A stretch of 64,000 bases of DNA from positions 17,105,233 to 17,169,232 of the forward strand of contig JAQNBH010000007.1 of the NCBI GenBank assembly GCA_028752905.1, read 5' to 3'. The notes beneath the pieces were generated by a model, which did not search any database, had not been told where the DNA came from, and saw only the letters and a list, made by a program, of their open reading frames with translations. Source of the stretch: Cladorhizidae sp. MBARI D1340-BT2 (lineage: Eukaryota; Porifera; Demospongiae; Poecilosclerida; Cladorhizidae). Shown piece by piece: positions 31,540-42,399 of this stretch (position 1 is the stretch's first letter; each line of letters starts with the position of its first letter). The position numbers and the translations under genes were made by a program.

Positions 31540-32970
31540 ATACTGCATGAATTACTCTGTATATTTTACTTTGGAGAGATTTATATACTCGTTTGTTGTC
31601 TCATTGTGTCGCTCCAACCACCCCCCCACCCCCCCACCCCACCCCCTATTATAAGTTCTATTAGAACATCAAATAGTAGTTACTATTATTGTTATCATTT
31701 TTTGTTATCATTTTCAATTTTTTATACCAGATGAAATTTTAGATCAAAATCTCTCCAAACAGTGAAGTTAAAAATAGCAAACCGCTAATATTTATTGGTA
31801 GAATTACTTCAGAGTTTATATTTTAAAATGAAAAGGAGATTATAAATGTTCTCTTAGACACATCATATTAATGGGTGAAGCCACCAAATTAGTTATTTTC
31901 GACTAAGGGTTTAAATATCTGAAACATTTGCTCTCATAGCTTGCATTGCTCGTATCCCACCATTTCAGGGGATCTAAAGTTCAGACCTGCTGTGTCTTTT
32001 CAAGATAATTCAGTCCCCATACAAGTGTCCCTGTTTCACATGAATTATAGATGATCACAATGACTCCAACAACAATGGATGGGTCAAAAATCACTTGACT
32101 GGGAAAATCTCCCATCCATGAAGCATGTCATTAGTGAATCCACTTGATTGACGCCATATTTTCCTTCCCTACAAAAATAACGCTAGTGACCATTAAACGC
32201 TTTTAAAAATGGGGACGGGATTTGGCTTTACATTGTAGAGGTGTCCTAATGACATGTTCATATACATATATAATGTGCTGTGCTATAATGTAGTAGTCCC
32301 TTCCTTATAAAAATCCAGGCCATCACATTTATGCTCTGTCACACCCTCACACGTGAACTTACACTATATTCCACCATGCATCATATTTATTTGACAGTTG
32401 ATAGGTTACATTACGCAAGTTTTGTGGAGGGCATTTTTTTGGTGCTATTATTTTAACTTCTGAACTCTAGGCCTATAGCCTAAATGATCATAGAAGTTCA
32501 TCAATTATTTTCTATGGAAGGCAACTTAAAAACCAATGTCTTTAACTCTTTTCTATTACCTTACCGGCTGTCATCTAATCATTTGATGCTAAACTTCAAC
32601 AACAACAAACATACAGTATAATTTCGAAGTCAGTATGAGAACAGTAGAGCATTTAGTCACTGTAAAATATATATTTAACACCACGAAAATAAACTGCTAA
32701 GTGATGTTGGCATTACTACACAATCTCCCTTTTTTGATACTACTGAAAATTATGTGTTGGCTTGTACCAGTGTCACCTACTTACCTCGAATTTGTACCAC
32801 TATATAATGGCTGTAGAATATTTTTATCTCTTTAGCACATGGATTTTTCCCTAGGACTTAATTAACATGCTAAACATGCTATTTCCAGGTGGAAGTTATC
32901 AACTTAGTGGCAATGTACAAAATAACTAGCTAGCTCTTTATACTATAATATATATTCAGTAAGTTCTTCC
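31540..32970. other. intergenic, no gene recognised
   Basis: A C-rich run (CCACCCCCCC type) lies at about 31618-31648. The rest is AT-rich and featureless by eye. It probably contains the 3' UTR of the CARD-Death gene at its left end. Confidence 0.45.
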
Positions 32971-32982
32971 AGAGATGGACAG

Positions 32983-33339
32983 TCAGTATATAGCAGTACC
33001 TAAAATATCAAGGTATATGTAACGATCAATCAGATACTGCAAACCTCCATCACTCCCAAAAATTTGACGCGGATCCCCACTTGGACAAAAGTTGCTTTGA
33101 CAGATGATGGACCTAGCAGACATGCTTAGGGAAGATATCATGGTTTGCTTGACATTAACACATCTATTCTTGTCTAATTTGTTTCTGGAAGTGAGACATG
33201 CAACAAGTGGTGACTGGAAGCATCCAGAGCCCGTAGCATTGGCATATTCTAAGGCTATGCAGCTGAACATAACTGTACAACATGGCAGAAATACAAAGGA
33301 TAACACCAGAATGTTTTCAACACACAATAGCCGACACAT
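32983..33339 (-). CDS. hypothetical ORF with signal-peptide-like start
   Basis: A 118-codon minus-strand frame. The N-terminus is strongly hydrophobic (ILVLSFVFLPCCTVMFSCIA), then there is a cysteine-containing segment of about 60 residues. No family is recognised. It may be a first exon of a secreted protein or a chance frame; the opposite strand is also open for 80 codons. There is no supporting splice context. Confidence 0.25.
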   Translation of the reverse strand: MCRLLCVENILVLSFVFLPCCTVMFSCIALEYANATGSGCFQSPLVACLTSRNKLDKNRCVNVKQTMISSLSMSARSIICQSNFCPSGDPRQIFGSDGGLQYLIDRYIYLDILGTAIY

Positions 33340-33502
33340 TTTTTAGGGTATGCTTGACATAGAAGGTGTGATCATAGAAGGTGTGGTCATAGAAGGTGTG
33401 GTGGACATAGAAAATGACTAATGAACTGGTCAGGATATGGTGGAATATAATGGTGATGAGAGTGATGATGATAACTTGCTAGATGATGAGCAAGTTAACA
33501 AC

Positions 33503-33851
33503 TGTTAGGCTCAGCCTAACAAAACACCCACTCACACATCAGCCCCTCCCCTGAAGGGCTAGAACTGAACTATGAACTATTAGATGAACTTATTAATATG
33601 TGTATGGATTGCTAATTGATTGGAATGTGTGTGGTCTATATTTATTACCATTTATGGTCAGCTCAGAACTAGCAGGCCCAGTCCATTTAAGGGCAGGCCT
33701 GCTGGTAAAGAGCAGAGCCTCTCAGTTTTCAAGTGTGTAAAAGTGCAGAAATATATAAGAATTGTTCTCTTCAAGGTATTTTGTATCTTCCTAGACCTAG
33801 TCCTAGACCTAGACCAGTCAGACTTGTTAGGTTGTGTCAAGCAGCCTAACA
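33503..33851 (+). repeat. 5' LTR of the Gmr1-type element
   Basis: 349 bp, TGTTAGGCTCAGCCTAACAA to CAGCCTAACA. Compared with the 3' LTR it lacks an AATT insertion after CTTATTAATA and has one extra C in CAGAGCCTCTC. No substitutions were seen. It starts with a short palindrome (TTAGGCTCAGCCTAA). Confidence 0.95.
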
Positions 33852-33853
33852 GA

Positions 33854-33871
33854 TGGTGGCAGCAACCAATG
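33854..33871 (+). promoter_or_regulatory. putative primer-binding site of the Gmr1-type element
   Basis: TGGTGGCAGCAACCAATG starts two bases after the 5' LTR, beginning with the TGG expected for pairing with a tRNA 3' end. The tRNA was not identified. Confidence 0.55.
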
Positions 33872-34151
33872 AACTCAGCCATTGATCAGACAGACAGACC
33901 CTATCAGACCTAAGAAGGAAGACTAAACCAGACAGTGCTTCCCACAGACCAGACCCTAACAGATTCTGAAGGCTACTCCAAGTAGCACTGACCCCGACAC
34001 ATCAGACCGGTATCCCTTCCGAACAGCAAGCTGTATCGACGTAGACGCCCGAGACCCTCTCAGACCCCCCCCACTCACCAGACCGTTGCCTTACAACCCC
34101 TTCTCAGGTGGGTCAACACCCTTCTGTCCCTACATAACACTACTATCAAAT

Positions 34152-37100
34152 ATGGACACAGAACGTAACCAGTACGCCAACTGGCGCTCAAATGAGCATG
34201 ATGCGGAGGAGACATCCCTTACCGACCAACCCGAATTCTCAGCTCCACCCCCACCCCAGGCAGCCGCACCCTATCCGACCCTCCCACCTTCGCTGGATCC
34301 TACAATAGCAGCGCTCATGCAGCAGATGCAGACCATGCAGATGCAGAGTACCCAGCAATTGGCGATGCAGCAACAAACACTGCAAGCCTTTACTGCTGCA
34401 ATCAACCGACCAGTAGTGGTTAACTCCATCAAGGCACCCCATCTCCCACCTATCCATCCGTCATCTCAACTTGATATGGATCTCCACAGGTTCGAACAAC
34501 AAATGCAAGCCAACTCCATTCCTCAAGAACGATGGTCAGCTGAACTACGACCCATTCTACGTGGTGATCTCATCAGTATCAGCTTAGACCTACCCGAGGA
34601 CAAGAGATCAGACTACTCCGCCCTGAAGCAGAAGCTCCTGAATAGGATGGGTTATAATCGCTCAACTCGCTTTAGCCAATGGCTCGATCCCCCCCACGGC
34701 CCTACCGATACCATCGCACAGGTAACTCACCGTGCCTCCAGCCTCCTCAAAACCTGCCTACAAGACTGCACATCGCTACAACAAGGTATAGACATACTCA
34801 CTATAGAATTGATGTTGAAAATCATGAACCCTGCAGTAGCTGCTACAGTCAGATCATCAGACACGGTTGATTTAGAAACATTTATCAATACTGTGGATAC
34901 ACATGTAACCCACGCCCAGAAAGGGCAGAGTTACCTCTGGCAGAATTACAGATCTAGATCATCCCATACCCACGGGTTCACCCCTACCCGATTCCATGAC
35001 CACCCCACCCACCAACCCTCAGCCACCCCCACTATGCCTCCCACCGCTCAAAAGACCACTCCCTCAGAATACCAGATCAGACCCAACCCTACCTCCAAAA
35101 CCCCAGCCTTGAACTCAGACCGTTCCCCCCACAGACTGGCAAAGTATTTTGATGTAGAGAAAGGTCCATTCTGCTTTGCATGCAAGAAATGGAATCATAT
35201 TGCGGCCAATTGCCCAGAGAAAAGAATATTGACAATCATCCAGCAGATTCCACCAGACCCTCCAGATGATGTGGAGGAGGACAGTGATGATTCAGAGGAT
35301 GAGGATGAGGACCTCACCCCATCTCTGTTTGCCATGGGCAATGTTCACAATACCCCAGTACGTTTCTTTCTAGATCCCGGAGCAGACCACTCCATTGTCT
35401 CTCCTCGCCTACTCCGCCAGCTGAGAGAATTTGGCCATCCGATACCAGAACCATCCAGCACTGTGACAGCCAGAGGGTTCAATGGTCCAATCCAAGAATT
35501 CCCTGTAGTGAAGATACCCTGCACACTCCTGGGTAAGACAATCGAAGTTAAGATGGCCATTTACCCTGAACTACCCCATGACGTACTCCTGGGACGGAAC
35601 TGCCGCTCTCTCCGTAAACTCACACACCTGGCCACAGCCGACGAGACAGCATTGATTCTACCAATTCAGACCAGACGACAGACACTGTCGGAACGTGAGC
35701 AAACCTTACAAGAGCAAATTGATATGGATAACTCTGATATGCAGCCAGAGTATATTTGTGATATCCTTAGTGGCAGTTATGATTTTCCTCAGACCAACTG
35801 TTCTCTCTCAGACTCCCCCTTACTCGCAACACTAGACGAACCAGACACAGACGAGCCGAATCCAGCTGATGCAGATGCCCTAGCAGAGCAACAGAAGGCT
35901 GACCCTTCTCTCCAGAAACTCAGACAAGTGGCAGACATGGAAGGTTCCACCTACACTCTAGTACAGGATGTCCTTCATCGCAAGTCTCTAGACCAGACCG
36001 GAGATCCGTTCCTACAACTGGTACTACCTCCCTCTAAAAGGACCGCAGCTCTTACCCTAGCCCACTCAACTCCGATGGCAGGACATGTAGGATCCAAGCG
36101 TACAAGGTACAAGTTACTTAAGTACTTTCACTGGCCAGGAATTGCACAAGACGTGACATCATTTTGTCAGTCGTGCTCCAGGTGTCAGCTCACATCCAAG
36201 AAACATTACCCCAAAGCTCCCCTCACCATTACCTCACCCTCCATCTCCACTCCGTTCCAGAAAGTGGCGATAGATGTGGTTGGGCCCTTACCCCTCACGC
36301 ACAAGAAGAATCGATTTATATTAACATATATCGACCTTGGATCAAGGTACCCTGAGGCAGTGCCCCTCAGAGTGACCACTGCTAAGACCATTGCTACAGA
36401 ACTCATGACAATCATGTCTAGACTGTCTGTGCCACGGGAGATTCTCTCTGACTGTGGCGCAAACTTTTTGTCCAAGGTAATGAAGGCAGCATTCGAATTT
36501 CTTGGAATACACCACTCCAAGACTGCCCCCTATCGCCCTCAATCCAACGGCTCGCTAGAGAGGTTCCATCATACCCTTCTCCAGATGGTGCGTAAGTCAA
36601 AAGCATCTAACAGGGACTGGGATGAATACCTCCCCTTCTGTTTGTTTGCCTGTCGGGAGGCCCCATGTGCATCAACAGGGTTCTCACCCTTCGAGTTGTT
36701 ATTTGGTAAAGAGATGCATGGACCGCTGGATATTCTACGCCAGAGTTGGGTACCGACCAAGACCACATCTCAGTTCGTGTCAGACTGGCTCCTACAGTTA
36801 CGGGATGACCTATCAGAGATGCGAGCAATCGCTTCAGACCGACAGCAGGCTACACAGCAGAGAGTGAAAGACTGGTATGACCAGTCAGCAGAGGAGCGCA
36901 AGTTCAGTCCTGCTGATCAGGTGCTAGTATTCTCCCCTGCAATCACTGGGGAAAAAGGTGAAAAGCTACAGGATCGTTGGACGGGTCCATACACTGTGAA
37001 CAAGAAGATCGGACCTGTGACCTACCTCATAGAGACACCTGACCGCAAGAAGAAGCTCCGTACAGTCCACATCACGGCATTGAAATTATGGGTCCCCCCC

Positions 37101-38663
37101 ATCGCGGACATAGCCTTCCTGCAAGCAGCACCCCAAGACTCATTTGACCCTATCCTACTTCCCTCCTACCACTCAGATGCCCCTCCTGGACCACCCCCTC
37201 TCAACCCCACGCTCACAGAACAGCAACAGGAGGAAATGACTAAGATATGGTATGACTTCCCCACAGTGGTGACCGCAGCACTTGGAAGAGCCAAGTCAAC
37301 CACTCACTCCATCAACACCGGAGATGCTATCCCGATTCGCAGACAGCCATACAGAATCCCCAAACATTGGGAAGTTCCATTCAAAAAGGAATTGCAGAAG
37401 TTGCTAGACAATGATCTCATAGAACCCTCAAATGCCCCCTGGGCAGCAGCAATGTTTGCCATTGCCAAGAAGGGCACTGCAGATGTACGACTAGTCAATG
37501 ACTATAGACCTCTCAACTCTATAACTATCCCCGATCCTTATTACCAACCCAGGATCGAGGAAACGCTTCAGAAAATGGCTCTGGCGTCTTACTTTACCAC
37601 ATTCGACCTTGCCAGAGGATTTTATCAGGTACCACTCTCACTCTCAGACCGTGACAAGACCACAGTCGTCACACCATTTGGAAAATTCCGGTTTAAGGTA
37701 ATGCCATTTGGCTTGAGGAATGCACCCGCAACTTTCCAACGACTCATGGATGACCTACTCCGTGATCTCTCGGATTACTGTACCGTCTACATCGACGATG
37801 TGGCGATCTTTAGTGTCGCCTGGACCGATCACCTCACACATGTTACAACCGTCCTGTCCCGTCTACAACAGGAAGGACTCACAATCCAGACCTCCAAGTC
37901 GCAGCTCGGAGTACGCTCCTGCACATTCCTCGGGCATGTCATCGGCGAGGGCCAGATACTGCCCCAGGAAGCCAAGGTGCAGGCCGGCCGTGACTTCATT
38001 CAACCAGTGCGTAAAACAGATGTCCGCACCTTTCTCGGTATGTGTGGATACTATAGACATTTCATTCCCCATTTCAGTGGAATTGCATCTCCACTATCTG
38101 ATTTGACCCGCACTCAGAATCCTGACCCCGTCCTCTGGACACCAGATTGTACTACAGCATTCATCAATCTCAAACAACTGCTCTGTTCAGACCCTATCTT
38201 GGCCCCTCCTCGTTACGACCGTCCCTTCACTCTCCAGACTGATGCCTCTGGACGTGGTCTTGGAGCAGTACTGACCCAATTTGATGATAAGGACATTGAA
38301 CACCCAGTGGCTTACTTTAGCCGGAAACTACTGAAGAGGGAACTTAAGTACTCAGCGACGGAGCAAGAAGGACTAGCAGTAGTGGCCGCATGCAGGCACT
38401 TTCTCCCGTATCTCCTGGGAAAGCAGTTCACAATAGTAACTGATCATCGCGCTATCGCCTTCCTCCAGGACAAAGACCCGAGCAGCGGTCGTCTTGCCCG
38501 TTGGATGGACCACCTCCGGCAATTTGAATTCAGGATCGTCTACCGTCCAGGTACGTCAAACCAAAATGCAGACGCCCTCTCAAGGCAAGCTTGGCCAGAC
38601 TTCCCCGAACCCGATGAACCTCACCTCAAAGAGAAGGAGGGGGTGATGTTAGGCTCAGCCTAA
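34152..38663 (+). CDS. gag-pol: Gag-Pol polyprotein, order Gag-PR-INT-RT-RNaseH
   Basis: One frame of 1503 codons counted from ATG 34152; the frame is open from 34086, and an earlier ATG exists there. Gag has an MQQMQTMQMQ-rich stretch, a coiled region and one CCHC knuckle (CFACKKWNHIAANC, about 341-354). An acidic linker follows. Protease has FFLDPGADHSIVSP (D408). Integrase has HHCC (about 638-680) and the DDE triad D708, D767, E803, followed by a GPY motif (RWTGPYTV). Reverse transcriptase follows with FTTFDLARGFYQVPLS and YIDD at 1213-1216. RNase H is last with LQTDASGRGLGAVL (D1364), TDHRAI and NADALSR. The stop TAA (38661-38663) lies 15 bases inside the 3' LTR, so the LTR supplies the last residues. 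No stop or frameshift interrupts gag and pol, which are fused. Confidence 0.95.
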   Translation: MDTERNQYANWRSNEHDAEETSLTDQPEFSAPPPPQAAAPYPTLPPSLDPTIAALMQQMQTMQMQSTQQLAMQQQTLQAFTAAINRPVVVNSIKAPHLPPIHPSSQLDMDLHRFEQQMQANSIPQERWSAELRPILRGDLISISLDLPEDKRSDYSALKQKLLNRMGYNRSTRFSQWLDPPHGPTDTIAQVTHRASSLLKTCLQDCTSLQQGIDILTIELMLKIMNPAVAATVRSSDTVDLETFINTVDTHVTHAQKGQSYLWQNYRSRSSHTHGFTPTRFHDHPTHQPSATPTMPPTAQKTTPSEYQIRPNPTSKTPALNSDRSPHRLAKYFDVEKGPFCFACKKWNHIAANCPEKRILTIIQQIPPDPPDDVEEDSDDSEDEDEDLTPSLFAMGNVHNTPVRFFLDPGADHSIVSPRLLRQLREFGHPIPEPSSTVTARGFNGPIQEFPVVKIPCTLLGKTIEVKMAIYPELPHDVLLGRNCRSLRKLTHLATADETALILPIQTRRQTLSEREQTLQEQIDMDNSDMQPEYICDILSGSYDFPQTNCSLSDSPLLATLDEPDTDEPNPADADALAEQQKADPSLQKLRQVADMEGSTYTLVQDVLHRKSLDQTGDPFLQLVLPPSKRTAALTLAHSTPMAGHVGSKRTRYKLLKYFHWPGIAQDVTSFCQSCSRCQLTSKKHYPKAPLTITSPSISTPFQKVAIDVVGPLPLTHKKNRFILTYIDLGSRYPEAVPLRVTTAKTIATELMTIMSRLSVPREILSDCGANFLSKVMKAAFEFLGIHHSKTAPYRPQSNGSLERFHHTLLQMVRKSKASNRDWDEYLPFCLFACREAPCASTGFSPFELLFGKEMHGPLDILRQSWVPTKTTSQFVSDWLLQLRDDLSEMRAIASDRQQATQQRVKDWYDQSAEERKFSPADQVLVFSPAITGEKGEKLQDRWTGPYTVNKKIGPVTYLIETPDRKKKLRTVHITALKLWVPPIADIAFLQAAPQDSFDPILLPSYHSDAPPGPPPLNPTLTEQQQEEMTKIWYDFPTVVTAALGRAKSTTHSINTGDAIPIRRQPYRIPKHWEVPFKKELQKLLDNDLIEPSNAPWAAAMFAIAKKGTADVRLVNDYRPLNSITIPDPYYQPRIEETLQKMALASYFTTFDLARGFYQVPLSLSDRDKTTVVTPFGKFRFKVMPFGLRNAPATFQRLMDDLLRDLSDYCTVYIDDVAIFSVAWTDHLTHVTTVLSRLQQEGLTIQTSKSQLGVRSCTFLGHVIGEGQILPQEAKVQAGRDFIQPVRKTDVRTFLGMCGYYRHFIPHFSGIASPLSDLTRTQNPDPVLWTPDCTTAFINLKQLLCSDPILAPPRYDRPFTLQTDASGRGLGAVLTQFDDKDIEHPVAYFSRKLLKRELKYSATEQEGLAVVAACRHFLPYLLGKQFTIVTDHRAIAFLQDKDPSSGRLARWMDHLRQFEFRIVYRPGTSNQNADALSRQAWPDFPEPDEPHLKEKEGVMLGSA

Positions 38664-38998
38664 CAAAACACCCACTCACACATCAGCCCCTCCCCTGAAG
38701 GGCTAGAACTGAACTATGAACTATTAGATGAACTTATTAATAATTATGTGTATGGATTGCTAATTGATTGGAATGTGTGTGGTCTATATTTATTACCATT
38801 TATGGTCAGCTCAGAACTAGCAGGCCCAGTCCATTTAAGGGCAGGCCTGCTGGTAAAGAGCAGAGCTCTCAGTTTTCAAGTGTGTAAAAGTGCAGAAATA
38901 TATAAGAATTGTTCTCTTCAAGGTATTTTGTATCTTCCTAGACCTAGTCCTAGACCTAGACCAGTCAGACTTGTTAGGTTGTGTCAAGCAGCCTAACA
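38647..38998 (+). repeat. 3' LTR of the Gmr1-type element
   Basis: 352-bp copy of the 5' LTR, directly after the purine tract GAGAAGGAGGGGGTGA. The polyprotein stop codon is inside its first 17 bases. Confidence 0.95.
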
Positions 38999-39299
38999 AC
39001 AACATTGCAATTATCCTTATAATTACATCTACAAGTGACTTGAGGACACAGCAGCTATCTACCATGTATAATTTCTTAGCATAAATAAGTCAAATCCTGG
39101 ATGTTACTGATGAGGTTGTCACTCACTACAGTTTTGAAAATGCCATGAAAGTGGTCATTGGTTCATTCCTTGGTGTGAGTTGCTTTGCACATGTCTGACA
39201 TTGCTTATGTCGTTGATGGTTTCTAATTTCCCAAGCCACAAAGCTGAGCGTTTGGCATGAAGATGACACCTGGGTATTCCTTGGTCACGTGTGTGAATC

Positions 39300-40140
39300 T
39301 TTTAGAGAGTTGCAGAGATTTAGGGATTAAGTCATAAAGTTTAGAGTGTGCACTACAAGATCACGAACTTTCCAGCTGGGTTTGATCTCTGGAAAAATCT
39401 TGTTCTCATCTGGACAAGTGAAAAAGCAGGGTTGGTAGCTTGTGCTTTCTGATATTCCTCTACTATTCATTGCTGTTGACAGATGAACAATGCATACATA
39501 CATGAATCTCTCTGTTTCCCCTTGAAGTCTGGTATCATTGTTGACTAGGTGCTCTAGATATGGTACCAGCTGTGCAGAGGTGTTTTCCAGGATGTCACAA
39601 TCAGAATCTCATCATTCTAGGTGAAAGCTTGTCTAGGTATTTTGTATTTAGGAGAGGTACTAACAGTTTGCAGTCCATCTCAAAGAGAAATTTATTCCAA
39701 GTACATAGCTCGCAAATTCTCACATGATCAGTTAGTATCCATTGCCTCTTTCTCAATTTGGGCATATCTTTGTCAGTTTTTCTCGTGAAGTGGAGGCATA
39801 TGCAACTAGTTTCCAGTTAGAAGTGTTTTCTTGTAGTAAAACTGCTCCATATGTACCATGAGGCATCTCCTGATATCTTTGTTGGTGCTTGGTCATAGAG
39901 GTCCAGTATCGTTGGTTTTGATAACAAGTTGGTGAAGGCCTGCACTTGAGCATATTGGTTTTCTTAGTAAGAAGCAATCAAAAAAAGTCAAAAGATCTCT
40001 GCTAGATTTCACCAGCTGATTTCCATCCCTATGAGACATCATAGCTAGCTCTGGAATATTGGTTGGTAGCTTTATTTCACAAATGGCAGGGGTTGTTTTT
40101 GTATCTACTTGGGTCCATGGGACCGAGTAATTGAATAAAA
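39300..40140 (-). pseudogene. Gypsy relic: RNase H region
   Basis: Minus-strand translation across two frames shows KISGDAS, then TYGAVLLQENTSNWKLVAYA and STSREKLTK, then WILTDHV and DCKLLVPLLNTKYLDKLSPR. This is the order of an RNase H domain from a K02A2.6-like Gypsy polyprotein. Frameshifts and stops are frequent, so the copy is old. It is distinct from the three other Gypsy copies in the window. Confidence 0.65.
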
Positions 40141-40263
40141 GGAGAAAGTTCAAAGTTACATACAAGACGAAGCATTCAATAATGCACATGCGCAAGACTG
40201 CCTCCAATAAATACCCACCCCCATGATACTATCCCAGAAATGAAAAACTGAAAACCAGTTTTA

Positions 40264-40510
40264 CTCTTGACAATATATACCTAGTAGTGTGGCAGCACCA
40301 CTCTTGACAATATTTACCTAGTAGTGTGGCAGCACCACTCTTGACAATATATACCTAGTAGTGTGGCAGCCCACTCTTGACAATATATACCTAGTAATGT
40401 GGCAGTCCCAATATATACCTAGTAGTGTGGTAGCCCCACTCTTGACAATATATACCTAGTAGTGTGGTAGCACCACTCTTGACAATATATACCTAATCGT
40501 GTGGTGGCCC
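40264..40510. repeat. 37-bp tandem repeat, about 6-7 copies
   Basis: Unit CTCTTGACAATATATACCTA plus GTAGTGTGGCAGCACCA. One copy is truncated near 40405. The last copy degenerates at about 40500. Confidence 0.92.
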
Positions 40511-40589
40511 CTATCTAGCCAAACCCAAGAGTGCAAAGCATCACTTCCCTCTGCTCCTGTGCACTCTTGGGTTTTCTTATTTGCTAGAT

Positions 40590-40860
40590 AATCCTTGGGA
40601 CCAAGTCTACATAGATTTTGCTTGACCTTTTCTCAACAGAATGTTTTTGGAGCTGGTGGATGCTCACTCGAAGTAGCCAGAGATAGTGGAGATGTTAAGC
40701 CAAACTGCAGATAAGACTATTGAAGTTTTACTTCACCTACTTGCTGCTCATGGTATTCCGTGACAAGTTGTTTCAGACAGAGCAAAATATGCCTCTGCTG
40801 AATTTGCACCATCAGTTTTCCTTACCATACGATGCATATGAAGAGGCTATCTAGGCAACC
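40590..40860 (+). pseudogene. Gypsy relic: integrase core fragment
   Basis: The plus strand reads VYIDFA, stop, PFLNRMFLELVDAHSK, stop, PEIVEM, then TADKTIEVLLHLLAAHGIP, stop, QVVSDRAKYASAEFA. This is the D...D part of a Gypsy integrase with three stops. It probably belongs with the fragment at 42160-42370. Confidence 0.7.
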
Positions 40861-41087
40861 CGCTAGCTATATAAATATTTCAGCTAGTGATGAGGTTTCA
40901 TAGATGGCATATTTACATCTATGCTATATAGAACAATATCATTGGGCTGGAGATATTAATGCAGATATCATGTAGTAGATCATAATACTTATCCTGTAGA
41001 AAGATGTCGATCATATATATATACACACATCTTACTTTTCCTTTTCCAAATTTATATATAATAGACACCTATGTTCAATACAGGACT

Positions 41088-41189
41088 GAGCAGGCTATAT
41101 AGTATAATTATAGCAACTCAATGTCATGTCAGGATGAAGAGCAGGCTATATAGTATAATTATAGCAACTCAATGTCATGTCAGGATGAA
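41088..41189. repeat. 51-bp tandem duplication
   Basis: Two adjacent copies starting GAGCAGGCTATATAGTATAA and ending GTCAGGATGAA, identical by eye. Confidence 0.93.
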
Positions 41190-41330
41190 GAAGGGAACTA
41201 ACAAGAGTAAACAAGACAGTCAGTAAAAATAATAAATACAAGAAAGAAGAAGTGATATATATAGCTAATACATTTGTATTGTTTGTCCCTGAAGAGAAGA
41301 AAAAGAAAAGGAAGAAAGAAGAAAAAGAAA

Positions 41331-41332
<2 letters not shown>

Positions 41333-41374
<42 letters not shown>

Positions 41375-41393
41375 CAACAACAACAACAACAAC

Positions 41394-41484
<91 letters not shown>
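41333..41484. repeat. (AAT)n / (AAC)n microsatellite
   Basis: About 150 bp of trinucleotides, mostly AAT, with a block of AAC in the middle, followed by (AT)n. Confidence 0.97.
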
Positions 41485-42159
41485 TATATATATAAATAAT
41501 AGAAAAGTATTGGGATGGCTATATAGTCCTACTGTACTTTCATGCTAATGCAATCATCAGAGACAATGAGCAACTAAGGTGGCATATTATATATATATTA
41601 TATATATAATTATATAGCATTTAAATGGTGAGACAGCAAACATTTAAAGATGGAACAGTAACATAGGAAGAATATTCCACAGATTAACTATATAAGCAAC
41701 TAATGCAGAAGTGTTCGAACAAAGGAATAGAATGGTGAGCTATTGAATTGGGGTGAAAAGGGAGAGGTATCAATTCCTACCTGTTCTGATGAGAACCTGG
41801 TTAACTAGGGTGTAGAGTTGATTCTCATTACCAGACTAGTTCATAGAGATATCCTTACTGTAAAGCAGGGAAATATACTTGTGAGTGTGATAGCATAAGG
41901 ATACCAGATTGCACAACAGTGCTCGAAGATGTCAAAGGTTCAAGAAGACAAGTTTTCCGATAAACAACAACAAAAAAACTCTTCACTTCTAGTACAGCCA
42001 TCCATTGCAGTGTGGTCAAAGGCAGTGGATCAATGCACTCAATGCAACTTTGTGAACATGCAGCGCAAAGGAATGGATTGCACAATGCACACAACGGAAC
42101 CAATTCAATGGAATGGATTGCCATCTGTCATATTGTGAACCAGCCTTAAGCAATCCTCA

Positions 42160-42370
42160 CAGATCATTGAACACGATTGCCATGCAGGGTGGAGAACAGT
42201 TGCAGATGGGGATCAGGTGATGGTGAAGACTTTTCGTGACGGTTACCAGTGGTCACCAGGATAAATAAAAGCAAAGCAAGGTCCAGTTTCCTATCTGACC
42301 GAAGTTGATGAATATAAACAGGTTGACCACTCGAAGGCATAGGAACCAACCCACTCCAATCACCATAATT
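42160..42370 (+). pseudogene. Gypsy relic: integrase C-terminal fragment
   Basis: The plus strand reads GWRTVADGDQVMVKTFRDGY, QWSPG, stop, IKAKQGPVSYLTEVDEYKQV, DHSKA. This is the C-terminal, GPY-like end of the same type of Gypsy integrase as 40590-40860. The ~1.3 kb between them, including the (AAT)n, looks like later insertion or decay. Confidence 0.65.
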
Positions 42371-42399
42371 CAAAAAGGTTGGCATTTTTAAGACAAATT

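Larger units (their letters stand above)
33498..39003 (+). mobile_element. complete Gmr1-type Ty3/Gypsy LTR retrotransposon (INT before RT)
   Basis: The element has LTRs at 33503-33851 and 38647-38998, a 5-bp target duplication ACAAC at 33498-33502 and 38999-39003, TG...CA ends in an extended inverted repeat (TGTTAGG / CCTAACA), a primer-binding-like site, one long ORF and a purine tract before the 3' LTR. Its ORF order is Gag-PR-INT-RT-RNaseH, unlike ordinary Ty3/Gypsy. The LTRs differ by only two indels, so the insertion is very young and could be active. Confidence 0.95.
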
